Below are positions 55,196 to 63,466 of a DNA stretch of 64,000 nucleotides, in pieces; the first letter of the stretch is position 1, and the number at the start of each line of letters is the position of its first letter. The notes below the pieces were generated by a model. The model worked only from the letters and a program-made list of their open reading frames with translations, ran no database searches and was not told the origin of the DNA. Position numbers and translations under genes: made by a program. Where the stretch lies: assembly GCF_011492965.1 (NCBI RefSeq), contig NZ_CP045121.1:2790001-2854000 (forward strand), in the 5' to 3' direction. This stretch comes from Rubrobacter marinus (GTDB lineage: Bacteria; Actinomycetota; Rubrobacteria; Rubrobacterales; Rubrobacteraceae).

Positions 55196-56290
55196 TTGTT
55201 GCAGCAGACTGAGATCGACACGCTGGTAAGCAAGCTCGTCGAGCTTGAGGGGAGCGACCTGCACCTCAAGGTGGGGGCGCCGCCGGCGGTGCGCACGCAC
55301 GGCTTGCTCCAGCACCTGGAAGGTCACGAGGTTCTGCGGCCCGTCGACACCGAGAACATCATCCGGGACATCATGTCGGAGAAGCTGCTCAAGGAGTTCG
55401 AGGAGACCGGCGAGGCGGACTTCTCTTATGCCGTTCGTGGCGTGGGCCGGTTCCGGGTCAACGCGTTCCGGCAGCGCGGTTCCGTTTCGATAGTCATGCG
55501 GTTCATCCCGTTCGGGGTGCCCAGGTTCGAGGACCTAAACCTGCCCGACGCGATCGCGACGCTCGCTAAGGAGGAGCGCGGGATCATCCTGGTCACGGGG
55601 ACCACCGGTAGCGGCAAGTCGACCACGCTGGCGTCCATGATCAACCTCGTCAACCGCACCGTCCCCAAGCACATCATGACCATCGAGGACCCGATCGAGT
55701 TTCTGCACCGCGACGAGAAGTGCATCATCAACCAGCGCGAGGTCGGGACGGACACCGAGTCGTACGCCCGGGCGCTCAAGCGGGTCTTGCGGCAGGACCC
55801 GGACATCATCCTCATCGGCGAGATCCGGGACTCCGAGAGCGCCCAGATCGCCCTGTCGGCGGCGGAGACCGGGCACCTCGTCCTCTCGACGCTCCACACC
55901 CTCGACGCCACCGAGACGATCAACCGCATGATCGACCTCTTCCCGCCGCACGAGCGGATGCAGGTCCGGGCGATGCTCGCCGGCACCCTGAAGGGGATCG
56001 TCGGGCAGCGCCTGATCCGGACGAAGGACGGCAAGGGACGGGCGGCGGCCTGCGAGATCATGATCACGACCGGGCGCATCCGGGACTTCATCATGGACCC
56101 CGACCAGACCGGACAGATCCAGACGGCCATCTCCGAGGGCGAGTACTACGGGATGCAGACCTTCGATCAGGCGCTCCTCAAGCTGATCGAGCAGGACCGG
56201 GTTGCCTACGAGGAGGCCCTCCAGGTGGCGAGCCGCCCGCAGGACTTCAGGCTGATGGTCCAATCTCTTGGGCTCGGCGCCGTCAGGTAG
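55196..56290 (+). CDS. pilT: Type IV pilus retraction ATPase PilT-like protein
   Basis: 364 residues. Secretion ATPase of the PilT/PilB/TadA superfamily: N-terminal domain FSYAVRGVGRFRVNAFRQRG, Walker A GTTGSGKSTTL, Asp box TIEDPIEFLHR, Walker B RQDPDIILIGEIRD and His box ETGHLVLSTLHTLDA. Length and the AISEG-x-MQTF end match PilT. TTG start with GGAGG about 9 nt upstream. No pilin or assembly genes are in the window, so whether it serves twitching, DNA uptake or a Tad-like pilus is open. Confidence 0.95.
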   Translation: MLQQTEIDTLVSKLVELEGSDLHLKVGAPPAVRTHGLLQHLEGHEVLRPVDTENIIRDIMSEKLLKEFEETGEADFSYAVRGVGRFRVNAFRQRGSVSIVMRFIPFGVPRFEDLNLPDAIATLAKEERGIILVTGTTGSGKSTTLASMINLVNRTVPKHIMTIEDPIEFLHRDEKCIINQREVGTDTESYARALKRVLRQDPDIILIGEIRDSESAQIALSAAETGHLVLSTLHTLDATETINRMIDLFPPHERMQVRAMLAGTLKGIVGQRLIRTKDGKGRAAACEIMITTGRIRDFIMDPDQTGQIQTAISEGEYYGMQTFDQALLKLIEQDRVAYEEALQVASRPQDFRLMVQSLGLGAVR

Positions 56291-56346
56291 CACAAGCCCT
56301 GGTGTTCGATTGCTAGCGCGTCGGGCTTCCCGGATAATTCCATACG

Positions 56347-57444
56347 ATGAGAACCGACGAGACCCAACGGGCGTACGCCCTTCCCACGGTGCCGCGTCCC
56401 CATCCGGGCCGCGGCGCCGTCTACGTGGAGGTCGGGGAGAAGAAGTCCTGGAACGCCGCGGTCTCGGGCCTCGGCGGCAGCGTCCTCCAGTCCTTCGAGT
56501 GGGGCGAGTTCAGGCGCCACGGCGGCTGGACCCCGCTTAGGCTCCTCGCCGAAGACGGCGCGTCCGCCGCTCAGGTGCTCCTGCGGCGGCTGCCCGGGGT
56601 GGGCGGCTCCCTGGCCTACGCCCCGCACGGCCCTCTCGCCTCCGATCCCAGGGACCTGCCCGCCGTCGCGGCGACGATCGCCGCCCACGCGAAGGCCCGC
56701 GGGGCCCACCTGCTGGAGATAGAGCCGCGCGCCGTCGACGCCCCCGACATGGAGACGGAGGGCTTCAGGAGGAGCGCGAGCTCCGTGCAGCCTCGCTGCA
56801 CGCTCGTCCTCCCCGTGCGGGAGAGCGCGGAGGCCCAGTACGCGGCGCTCCCCAAGGGGGCTCGCTACGGCATCAGGCGCGCCCTGCAAGTCGGCATAGA
56901 GGCCGAGACCTCGACGGACGAGGGGGTAGACCTCGAGCTCTTCCTCGACCTCCTGGGGGAGACCGCCGGGCGGCAGCGCTTCGGCCTCAGGCCGCGCGAC
57001 TACTACCGGCTGCTGCTGCGGGAGGTGCCGTCCGCCCTGGTCCTCGCGCGCCGGGGGGGCGCGGAACGCCCGGTAGCGGGCGCCCTTATCCTCTTCTTCG
57101 AGGACGAGGCGTACTACCTCTACGGGGCGTCGGCCGCCCTCGAAGGCGAGAACCTCTACGCCTCCTACCTCGTCCAGTTCGAGGCCCTCTCCGCCGCCCG
57201 CCGGGCGGGTGCGACGCGCTACGACCTGTGGGGCATCCCCTGCGAGCCGCACGCGAAGCACCCCCTCTGGGGCGTCTACCAGTTCAAGAGGAAGTTCGCC
57301 GGCTCCGGCCACGAGGAGCGCTACGCCGGGGCGTACAAGAAGTACCTGAGCCCGCTCCAGTCCCACCTCGCGAGGGTGGGCATCAAAAGCTACTACACCC
57401 TCCAGCGCCTCCGCGGCAAGAGCTCCGGCCCCATCGACGACTGA
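56347..57444 (+). CDS. FemX/FemAB-family peptidyltransferase-like protein
   Basis: 365 residues. Two GNAT-like folds typical of Fem ligases: SFEWGEFRRHGGWTPLRLL opens the first, LPKGARYGIRRALQVGIEAE and GETAGRQRFGLRPRDYYRLLL are family marks, and YDLWGIPCEPHAKHPLWGVYQFKRKFAGS is the C-terminal signature. Fem ligases add amino acids to lipid-linked cell-wall precursors using aminoacyl-tRNA. The exact target is unknown. ATG start; short gap after pilT. Confidence 0.9.
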   Translation: MRTDETQRAYALPTVPRPHPGRGAVYVEVGEKKSWNAAVSGLGGSVLQSFEWGEFRRHGGWTPLRLLAEDGASAAQVLLRRLPGVGGSLAYAPHGPLASDPRDLPAVAATIAAHAKARGAHLLEIEPRAVDAPDMETEGFRRSASSVQPRCTLVLPVRESAEAQYAALPKGARYGIRRALQVGIEAETSTDEGVDLELFLDLLGETAGRQRFGLRPRDYYRLLLREVPSALVLARRGGAERPVAGALILFFEDEAYYLYGASAALEGENLYASYLVQFEALSAARRAGATRYDLWGIPCEPHAKHPLWGVYQFKRKFAGSGHEERYAGAYKKYLSPLQSHLARVGIKSYYTLQRLRGKSSGPIDD

Positions 57445-57467
57445 GGGTTCCCCGGGGTAGCCGCGGC

Positions 57468-58026
57468 TCAGGACCGCCCTCGGCCGGAGGTCCTCTTCCA
57501 CAGCCCCTGAGACGGCACCCTCAGAGCGCGGTTGAACGAGCTGGAGGAGTTCTCCCACGCGATGACCGCCGTCAGCTCGACCACGGCGTCTTCGTCGAAG
57601 AAGTTCCTCACGCGCTCGAAGAGGTCGTCCCCGACGTCCCGATCGGAGAGGGTTATGGCGTCCGCGTACTCCAGGGCGACGCGCTCCCCCTCGTCGTAGA
57701 GCGGGCTCGTGGCGTAGTCGTCGAGGGCGAGGATCTTCTCCTCGGGACCCCCAGTTCGCTGCCCACGGCAGCGTTGATGTCCTGTCAGAAGACGCAGCCG
57801 TTCAGGGCCGCGACCCTGCGGTTGAGGAGCGCGACGAGCTCGGGGGTAGCAGGCCCGACCCCTCCAGGCCGCCCCACATCCCCCGCGCGCCCCTGAAGAT
57901 CGTCGGGCGCCGCGCGTAGATCAGGTGGTTCGAGAGCGGCGCGCCCCACTCCCTGGCCTGCGCCTCCAGAACCGCCCGGATGGGTCCGTCCGCTCGTTCC
58001 GGATCGATGCCGCTTATGCGTGCCAT
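57468..58026 (-). CDS. AhpD-like (carboxymuconolactone decarboxylase family) protein; candidate selenoprotein with CxxU, two frame slips
   Basis: 186 residues when one base is restored in the G runs at 57842-57846 and 57744-57746 and the in-frame TGA at 57785-57787 is read as an amino acid. The fold matches COG2128 (LLPPELVALLNRRVAALNGCVF-x-QDINAAV ... VELTAVIAWENSSSSFNRAL). TGA stands exactly where the second cysteine of the CxxC peroxidase motif should be (Cys78, position 81), giving C-V-F-U. A hairpin CGCTGCC-GTG-GGCAGCG starts 18 nt downstream. ATG has GAGAGGGGG upstream. If UGA is a true stop, the remaining 105 codons stay coding-like with no start of their own. Confidence 0.8.
57757..57773 (-). 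promoter_or_regulatory. Candidate bacterial SECIS element
   Basis: Directly after the in-frame UGA at 57785-57787, minus strand CGCTGCC-GTG-GGCAGCG forms a perfect 7-bp stem with a 3-nt GUG loop. The loop begins 18 nt after the UGA, within the 16-37 nt window known for bacterial SECIS elements, and a G is in the first loop positions as required. Confidence 0.7.
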
Positions 58027-58190
58027 GTGCCCCCTCTCCACGGACCGGCTACCTCGGCACAGTCTCTCACGAAGGGGCGGCCCTTAGGAGCCGTGATCGA
58101 GCGAAATCCTGGGGACGGGCCCGCGCACGGGAGAGCGAGGCGCTCGGGAGGGTGGGCCGCGGGCGCACGGCTCGCGGGGGCCCGGGAATC

Positions 58191-58196
58191 TATACT
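58191..58196 (+). promoter_or_regulatory. -10 box of the SAM hydrolase-family gene, leaderless promoter
   Basis: TATACT, six bases (ACGGCC), then ATG at 58203; no ribosome site. Confidence 0.6.
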
Positions 58197-58202
58197 ACGG
58201 CC

Positions 58203-59021
58203 ATGAGACCCATCTGCTTTCTCTCGGACTTTGGGCTCGGTGACGACTTCGTCGGGTTGTGCAAGGGCGTGATCTCCCGCCTGGCGCCCGGCGCGAACGT
58301 GATCGACCTCTCCCACGAGGTGCCCGGCTTCGGGATACAGGCCGGGGCGGAGATCCTGGAGCACGCAACGGGCTACATGCCGGAGGATACGGTCTACCTC
58401 GCCGTGGTGGACCCCGGGGTGGGCACGGAGCGGCGCGGCCTGGCCCTGGAAACCGCCGGGGGCACCTTCCTCGTGGGCCCCGACAACGGCCTCCTGGCGC
58501 CCGCGGCGGAGGCCATGGGCGGCGTGGCGCGCGCCGTCTCGCTCACGAACCGGGAGTACCAGATCCTCCCCGTCTCCAACACCTTCCACGGCCGGGACGT
58601 CTTCGCCCCCGCCACGGCCCACCTGGCCTCGGGGCTCGACGTCGCGAAGCTGGGGGAGCCCGTAGCGCCGGGGTCGCTCGCCCGGGTGGACCTCCCCGGC
58701 GCGGAGGAACGGGGCGACGGCTCGTTCGTGGCCACGATCCTCGGCGTGGACCGCTACGGGAACGCCAGGCTCTCGGTGCGTCAGGACGAGGCCGGCTTCG
58801 GATTCGGCGCGACGCTGCAGGTCGAGACCGGCGAGGGCGTCATGGCCGTCCGGTACGTGGAGACCTTCGGCTCCTCCAAGGGCGGCGACCTGATCATGGT
58901 GCCGGATTCGCACCGTCGCCTGAGCTTGTGCGTGAACCGGGGCAACGCCGCCCGGGCGCTCGCCTTGAAGGCCGGGGATCGCGTCCTCCTCAAGCACCCC
59001 CGCCGGGATGAGCCCGGATGA
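58203..59021 (+). CDS. S-adenosyl-L-methionine hydrolase (SAM hydroxide adenosyltransferase, DUF62) family
   Basis: 272 residues. DUF62/SAM hydroxide adenosyltransferase: FLSDFGLGDDFVGLCKGVI (Asp for the substrate), VYLAVVDPGVGTERRGLAL, VGPDNGLLAPA and NTFHGRDVFAPATAHLA. These enzymes split SAM to adenosine and methionine. Related to fluorinases but lacking the fluorinase loop. ATG at 58203 is 6 nt after TATACT, so translation is probably leaderless. It overlaps the next gene by four bases (ATGA). Confidence 0.93.
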   Translation: MRPICFLSDFGLGDDFVGLCKGVISRLAPGANVIDLSHEVPGFGIQAGAEILEHATGYMPEDTVYLAVVDPGVGTERRGLALETAGGTFLVGPDNGLLAPAAEAMGGVARAVSLTNREYQILPVSNTFHGRDVFAPATAHLASGLDVAKLGEPVAPGSLARVDLPGAEERGDGSFVATILGVDRYGNARLSVRQDEAGFGFGATLQVETGEGVMAVRYVETFGSSKGGDLIMVPDSHRRLSLCVNRGNAARALALKAGDRVLLKHPRRDEPG

Positions 59022-59698
59022 CCGGAGGCTCCTCCCCCCAGCTCCCGCCGGAGGCTCGGCGGCGCGTGCTTCGCGCGGCCCTGCTACGGCCCTGGCCCCT
59101 GATCGTGCTCGTCATCGGGCTGGTCTTCTTCGCGCTGACCCTGACGTGGTGGGCGCTGCCCCTCACCGCCGCGACGTACGCGGCCCTCGTCGCCCTGGCC
59201 GTCCGCGACCCGATCTTCCAGACGCTCGTCCTCGAAGGCCGCGAGAAGGCCCGGCTGCTGGCGCAGAGCCGGGCCCGCCAGATCTCGGGCCAGACCCCCA
59301 AAACGCGCGCCCGTCGGCTACGGGAAGGAGAGACGCGAGACAGGCTGGAGGCGGCGCTCGAAGCCCGCGAGCGCGTGCTCGTGGCGATCAACGGATCGGA
59401 TGAGGAGACGCGGAACCTGTTCGCCGGCGCCGTCCCACAGCTCGAACGGGCCGCGGAGCTCCTCGTGGACCTCGCCGAGGCGCGGGAGCAGGCGCCGCAG
59501 GAGGAGCGTAACCCCGGCGCGCTCTCCGCCATCGACGCGGAGCTCTCCCGGGCGCCCGAGCGGTTTCACGCCCTCAGGTCGGAGGTCGTCCGCGCCTCCA
59601 TCGAGAGCGACGCCGACGCCCGGGACAGGGCCGAATCCGTGAGGGAGTCACTGGACGAGACCAACCGGCGGCTGCGAGAGCTTAGAGCAAGCGCATAA
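59018..59698 (+). CDS. Membrane-anchored coiled-coil protein
   Basis: 226 residues, unrecognised. One hydrophobic hairpin (PLIVLVIGLVFFALTLTWWALPLTAATYAALVALAV) near 26-62, then an Arg/Glu-rich alpha-helical tail of about 150 residues with heptad-like Leu/Ala spacing, probably cytoplasmic coiled coil. Overlaps the SAM hydrolase stop (ATGA), so it is co-translated with it. Function unknown. Confidence 0.7.
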   Translation: MTGGSSPQLPPEARRRVLRAALLRPWPLIVLVIGLVFFALTLTWWALPLTAATYAALVALAVRDPIFQTLVLEGREKARLLAQSRARQISGQTPKTRARRLREGETRDRLEAALEARERVLVAINGSDEETRNLFAGAVPQLERAAELLVDLAEAREQAPQEERNPGALSAIDAELSRAPERFHALRSEVVRASIESDADARDRAESVRESLDETNRRLRELRASA

Positions 59699-60173
59699 CC
59701 CGCGGTCTCGACGCGTTTTTCCGCCGTTTTCCCCTCGAACCAAGGCCCTCACGAGTAGCTCTCGGCGGCGCTCCCTGCCTACCCCTCGAGATCCAGGCCC
59801 CCGGCACCTCCTCGAGCGTACGGCGATGCGCGCCCGGGCCGCGCCGCGACCTAGGATCGGCAAACACGGCCGACGTGGGCATCGTGAACGCGGTGCGGGA
59901 AGGCCCTTCGTAGAAGAAGCGGTGTGCAGCAGACGACCAGAGGTCCTCGGTCGGGTACCGCCACGAGGAAAACGAGGAATCCCTCGAACGTCCCCGTCTA
60001 TTCCGTGCGTCGACGGCTTGGCAAACAAGTCCTACATGTTCGCGGGACCACGGGCCGAAGCCGGGCCGAAGGAGCGGGGGATGCGGTCCGCAGGGAGGGA
60101 ATGAGAGAGGGGTCCGTAACGGGGTTACGAAGAGAGACCGATGCGGTTGTGGGTGCGGGCGTCGGGGAACGTG
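59699..60173. other. 475-base gene-free stretch
   Basis: No coding region or RNA gene recognised; short open frames look like chance. Convergent region between the coiled-coil protein and the SepIVA-like gene. Confidence 0.4.
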
Positions 60174-60743
60174 TCAGGCGGAGCTGGCGCGCCAGCCCTG
60201 TCCGTCCTCGCTGTCCTCTTCCCCCTCCTGCTCCTCGACGGGGGCGGGCTCGGCGGGCCTCGTGGTCTTCGTGAGCGCCGGGGAGGAGCTGGTCAACTCC
60301 TGACGGGACTCCCCGACGGAGACCAGCGAGTCCTCGAACCAGTTCTCGAGCTGGCCCATGACCCTGTCGCGGTAGACCTCGGAGCCGCCCTCGATCTCAC
60401 GAGCGTAGCGCTCCGCGCGATCTATGGTCTCGGCCGCCCGCCGCTGCGAGCGCCGGTAGAGTTCGGTATCCAGGACGCTGGCCTCGGCGCGCTCGTGCGC
60501 GTCCTCCACGATCCTGCGCGCCTCTTCCTCCGCCGCCGCGACGACCGCCGCACACTCCCGGCGGATGGACTCGGCCTCCGACAACTCCGCGGGCAACGAG
60601 CCACGGAGCTCGTCCAACATCACGAGCAGGTCCGCGCGATCCACGACCGCCCGCCCCCTGCGCATCGGCACGCGAGAAGCGTCCTGAACGATCGCCTCCA
60701 ACTCGTCCAATACTCCGCTGATGTACTCCATGTCCTCTCTCAT
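60174..60743 (-). CDS. SepIVA-like DivIVA-domain coiled-coil protein
   Basis: 189 residues. LDELEAIVQDASRVPM followed by RADLLVMLDELRGSLPAELSEAESIRREC matches the short actinobacterial DivIVA-domain proteins (Wag31/SepIVA type), then a coiled coil rich in Glu/Ala/Arg and an acidic disordered tail (PAPVEEQEGEEDSEDG). Such proteins sit at septum or pole and organise cell-wall synthesis. The ATG at 60743 lies 8 nt after a TAGGGT box, so it may also be leaderless. An upstream in-frame TTG near 60761 is possible. Confidence 0.75.
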   Translation of the reverse strand: MREDMEYISGVLDELEAIVQDASRVPMRRGRAVVDRADLLVMLDELRGSLPAELSEAESIRRECAAVVAAAEEEARRIVEDAHERAEASVLDTELYRRSQRRAAETIDRAERYAREIEGGSEVYRDRVMGQLENWFEDSLVSVGESRQELTSSSPALTKTTRPAEPAPVEEQEGEEDSEDGQGWRASSA

Positions 60744-61416
60744 GGCTTCCAACCCTAGCACGGCTCTTCAGGCTACGCTAGCGATTCTGAAAGTATTTTT
60801 CGGAGCTTAACCTAAAGCTAAGATCCACTTTCACCTGCGTATCAACTTCGGTTATATCTCTGGGTAAGGTCACTATATCCGGACCAGCGTTCGAAAGCGT
60901 TTTCGGCTTAGATATGCCTCTTCAAAGAATGTGCCGGCGCCGGCAAACTCCGTTCTCCGAAGGGTGAAGCGGGATAGCAGGTGCAGATATGCCCCAAAAC
61001 AGGTAGTCGGCGCCGGTACAGGGAGCCCGGTATGCTCGGTGCCGGAGCATGCGTAACCGTCGCCCCTCGGCACCGTCCGGACATTCTTATTGCTAGCCTT
61101 TTGTAACCCGTTTCGAGACCTTGTAAGAAGGATGGGCGGCGCTCCTGTCGTGAAGCCGGAGATGCGACTCCACTCCTCATCGTGGACCCGCAGGGGCTGC
61201 GCCAGCCTGGAGGAGCTACGGTTGGGGTTGCTCGGGACTGCAAGCTGGCGCCTCTTGGGTCTTACCCTTCGGGTCTTGGATGTCGTGTTGGCGAGGGTCT
61301 CCCCGGATTGGTAGCGCCGAGATTGTCCGCCGCGCCGTCGACGGAGCGGCGGCAAGGCCGGGGGCGGGCGATGCCGAGCTAGGTGGCGAGTTTGACCTGC
61401 AGGGTGCTTCGAGGCC
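60744..61416. other. ~670-base intergenic region with repeated palindromes
   Basis: No convincing gene. Contains two copies of AGATATGCC followed 14-16 bases later by CGGCGCCGG (60910-60943 and 60985-61016), a third GGTGCCGG region near 61035-61050, and lower GC than elsewhere. Confidence 0.4.
60910..61016. repeat. Paired AGATATGCC...CGGCGCCGG repeat
   Basis: Two copies of AGATATGCC and of the palindrome CGGCGCCGG (inside GCCGGCGCCGGC in the first copy), spaced about 75 bases apart. A protein-binding site array is possible. Confidence 0.45.
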
Positions 61417-61905
61417 TCAGGAGCCGCGGCTGTTGTAGATGGCGAAGCCTATGGCGACGAGGGGCTCCAGGATCGCGAAGGGGCTGATGTTCCCCTCGAG
61501 CAGGCGCGGACCGAGGAACGGCAGGAACGCGAGGGCGACCGCGACGCCGGCGATGGTCATGGCTACCGGGCCGCCGTTGCGACCGCCGGCGCGCAGGATC
61601 AGGGTCCCGGCCCCGTAGCCCGCGAGGCCGCAGAGTATGAGGCTGCCGGCGCCGATCTGGGTGGCGAGGAAGGCGACCGGCAGCCCGACGACCACGACCG
61701 CGAGCCCGGCGAGGAGGCTCCACAGGACCTGGTTCGTCTTCATCACGCCCGTGCGGGCGCTCCTGGGGAGCCTCGCGTCGTCGGGGCACTTGATGCCCAC
61801 GTCCGTCTGCCTCATGCACTCGGTGCAGATGGGGCGGCCGCAGGTCGCGCAAGAGACGCGCGTCTCCCTCTTCGGATGCCGGTAGCAGTACCTCGTCTCG
61901 GCCAC
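61417..61905 (-). CDS. B-box-type zinc finger membrane protein
   Basis: 162 residues. N-terminal zinc finger YCYRHPKRETRVSCATCGRPICTECMRQTDVGIKCPDD has the C/H...CxxC...CxxC pattern of the B-box-like knuckle found on rhomboid-linked bacterial membrane proteins. Three hydrophobic segments follow (VLWSLLAGLAVVVVGLPVAFL, LILCGLAGYGAGTLIL, VAMTIAGVAVALAFLPFL) and a short tail. GTG start directly after the hspR TAA, with GGAGGG upstream. Last gene of the heat-shock cluster; function unknown. Confidence 0.8.
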   Translation of the reverse strand: MAETRYCYRHPKRETRVSCATCGRPICTECMRQTDVGIKCPDDARLPRSARTGVMKTNQVLWSLLAGLAVVVVGLPVAFLATQIGAGSLILCGLAGYGAGTLILRAGGRNGGPVAMTIAGVAVALAFLPFLGPRLLEGNISPFAILEPLVAIGFAIYNSRGS

Positions 61906-62325
61906 TTAAGACTCCCTCCGACGGCGCCTCTCGTCGCGCGCGCGGTCGCTCCTCACGACCTCCCCGCGCGGCAGCACCATGATCTCACGCTTATAACTCC
62001 GGTGTATCTCCTGGACGGTCGTGCCGTGCTCCGCCTTCTGGCGCTCCAGCTCCTCGCGCAGCTGCGCGTTCTCGACCTCCGCCCTCGCGAGCTTCCCCTC
62101 CAGGTCCAAGACCTTCCTGACGCCGGCGAGGTTCATCCCCATCTCCTGGGTAAGCTTCTGGATGTACCTCCCGAGCTCCACGTCCTCCTGCGAGTAGAGC
62201 CGGGTGTTCTTAATGCTCTTGCGCGGCCGGAGCAGGCCCTTCTGCTCGTACATCCGCAAGGTCTGCGGGTGGACCCCGATCAGCTCGGCCGCCACCCCGA
62301 TCATGAAGACGGGACGCCTTCTCAC
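61906..62325 (-). CDS. hspR: Heat-shock repressor HspR
   Basis: 139 residues. MerR-family winged helix with MIGVAAELIGVHPQTLRMYEQKGLLRP and RLYSQEDVELGRYIQKLTQEMGMNL. HspR represses dnaK-grpE-dnaJ-hspR through HAIR operators in actinobacteria. It is directly downstream of dnaJ (TAGCGTG junction), as in Streptomyces and mycobacteria. No HAIR site is visible because the dnaK promoter lies beyond the right edge. Confidence 0.93.
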   Translation of the reverse strand: MRRRPVFMIGVAAELIGVHPQTLRMYEQKGLLRPRKSIKNTRLYSQEDVELGRYIQKLTQEMGMNLAGVRKVLDLEGKLARAEVENAQLREELERQKAEHGTTVQEIHRSYKREIMVLPRGEVVRSDRARDERRRRRES

Positions 62326-62326
62326 G

Positions 62327-63458
62327 CTACGACGCCTCCTCCGCCTCGCGAGAGAGCCTCAGCAACTCCCCGCGCACGTCCTCGTCCCTCTCGTCGGCGA
62401 GGGCCTCGAGGATCTCCTTCTCCCGCCTCGTGAGCGTCTTCGGCACCACGATCCGCGCCCGGACGACGAGATCACCCGGCCCCTCGCCGCGCGCCCGCGC
62501 GGCCCCGACCTTGGGCGCCCCGGCCCCGCGCACCCGGAAGCGCTTGCCGTCCTGCGTCCCGGGGGGAGCTTGAGCCTCACCGTCCCACCCGAGGGCCTTG
62601 GCACCTCGATCTCCGCCCCAAAGCCGCCTCGACGAAGCTGACCGGCGCCTCGACCACGAAGTCGTCCCCGCGCCGCTCGAAGACGGGATGCTCCTCGACC
62701 CGAGTCGTGACGTAGAGGTCCCCCGGGGGCCCGCCCTTCCTCCCGGCGCTCCCCCTGCCGGCGAGCCGAACCCGCGTTCCGGTCTTCGCGCCGGCCGGTA
62801 TCCGGACGCTGACCTGCCTGTTCTTCCGCAGACGCCCGGCGCCCGAGCACCGCCGGCACGGCTTCTCCACGACCGTCCCCTCTCCCCCACACCGGCCACA
62901 CGGCTCCGAGAGGGCGAAGAAGCCCTGATCCCGACTCCTCACCCCGCGCCCGCCGCACTCCGGACAGGGGCGCGGAGCGGTCCCCGGCGCGGCCCCGGTC
63001 CCGCGGCAATCCTCGCAAGAATCCTCGACGGGCGCCGAGACGCGCGTCGTTACCCCCTCCAGCGCCTCCTTGAACTTCAGGTTCACGGTAACTGTTACGT
63101 CGTCGCCGCGGACCGCCTGGGGCCTGCCCCGCGCACCACCGCTCGCGCCGCCGAATACGTCGCCGAAGCTGCCGAAGATGTCCGAGAGGTCGCCGAAGTC
63201 CCGCAGGTTGGTCTGGGTCCCCTGCGTCGATTGACCGAAGAAAGACCTGGGGCCCTCGTCGTACTCACGCCGCTTCTCCGGGTTGGAGAGCACCTCGTAG
63301 GCGTGCTGGATCTCCTTGAAGCGCTCCTCGGCGCCCTTGTCGTTGGGGTTGGCGTCGGGATGGTACTTGCGCGCCAACCGGCGGTAGGCGCGCCGGATCT
63401 CATCCTGCGTCGCCCCCTTCGAGACCTCCAGCGCCTTGTACAGATCCGCCGTCGCCAT
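62327..63458 (-). CDS. dnaJ: Chaperone protein DnaJ; two frame slips
   Basis: 377 residues with one base restored in each of two runs (G run ~62621-62625, C run 62561-62566), the expected DnaJ length. J domain LYKALEVSKGATQDEIRRAYRRLARKYHPDANPND with HPD, Gly/Phe-rich FGSFGDVFGG, four CxxCxGxG zinc repeats (CEDCRGTG, CPECGGRG, CGRCGGEG, CRRCSGAG) and the C-terminal VRIPAGAKTGTRVRLAGRG...PGDLYV. Being an essential-partner gene, both slips are more likely errors than decay. ATG start, 8 bases after grpE. Confidence 0.92.
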
Positions 63459-63466
63459 ACCTCTAC

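Noticed and set aside
59648-60173. Short frames on both strands after the coiled-coil gene
   Set aside because: No family resemblance, no ribosome sites, and third-position GC is not coding-like.
60873-61355. Minus-strand 160-codon open frame
   Set aside because: Composition is Arg/Pro/Ser-rich without motifs, starts lack ribosome sites, and the region has lower GC and repeats.
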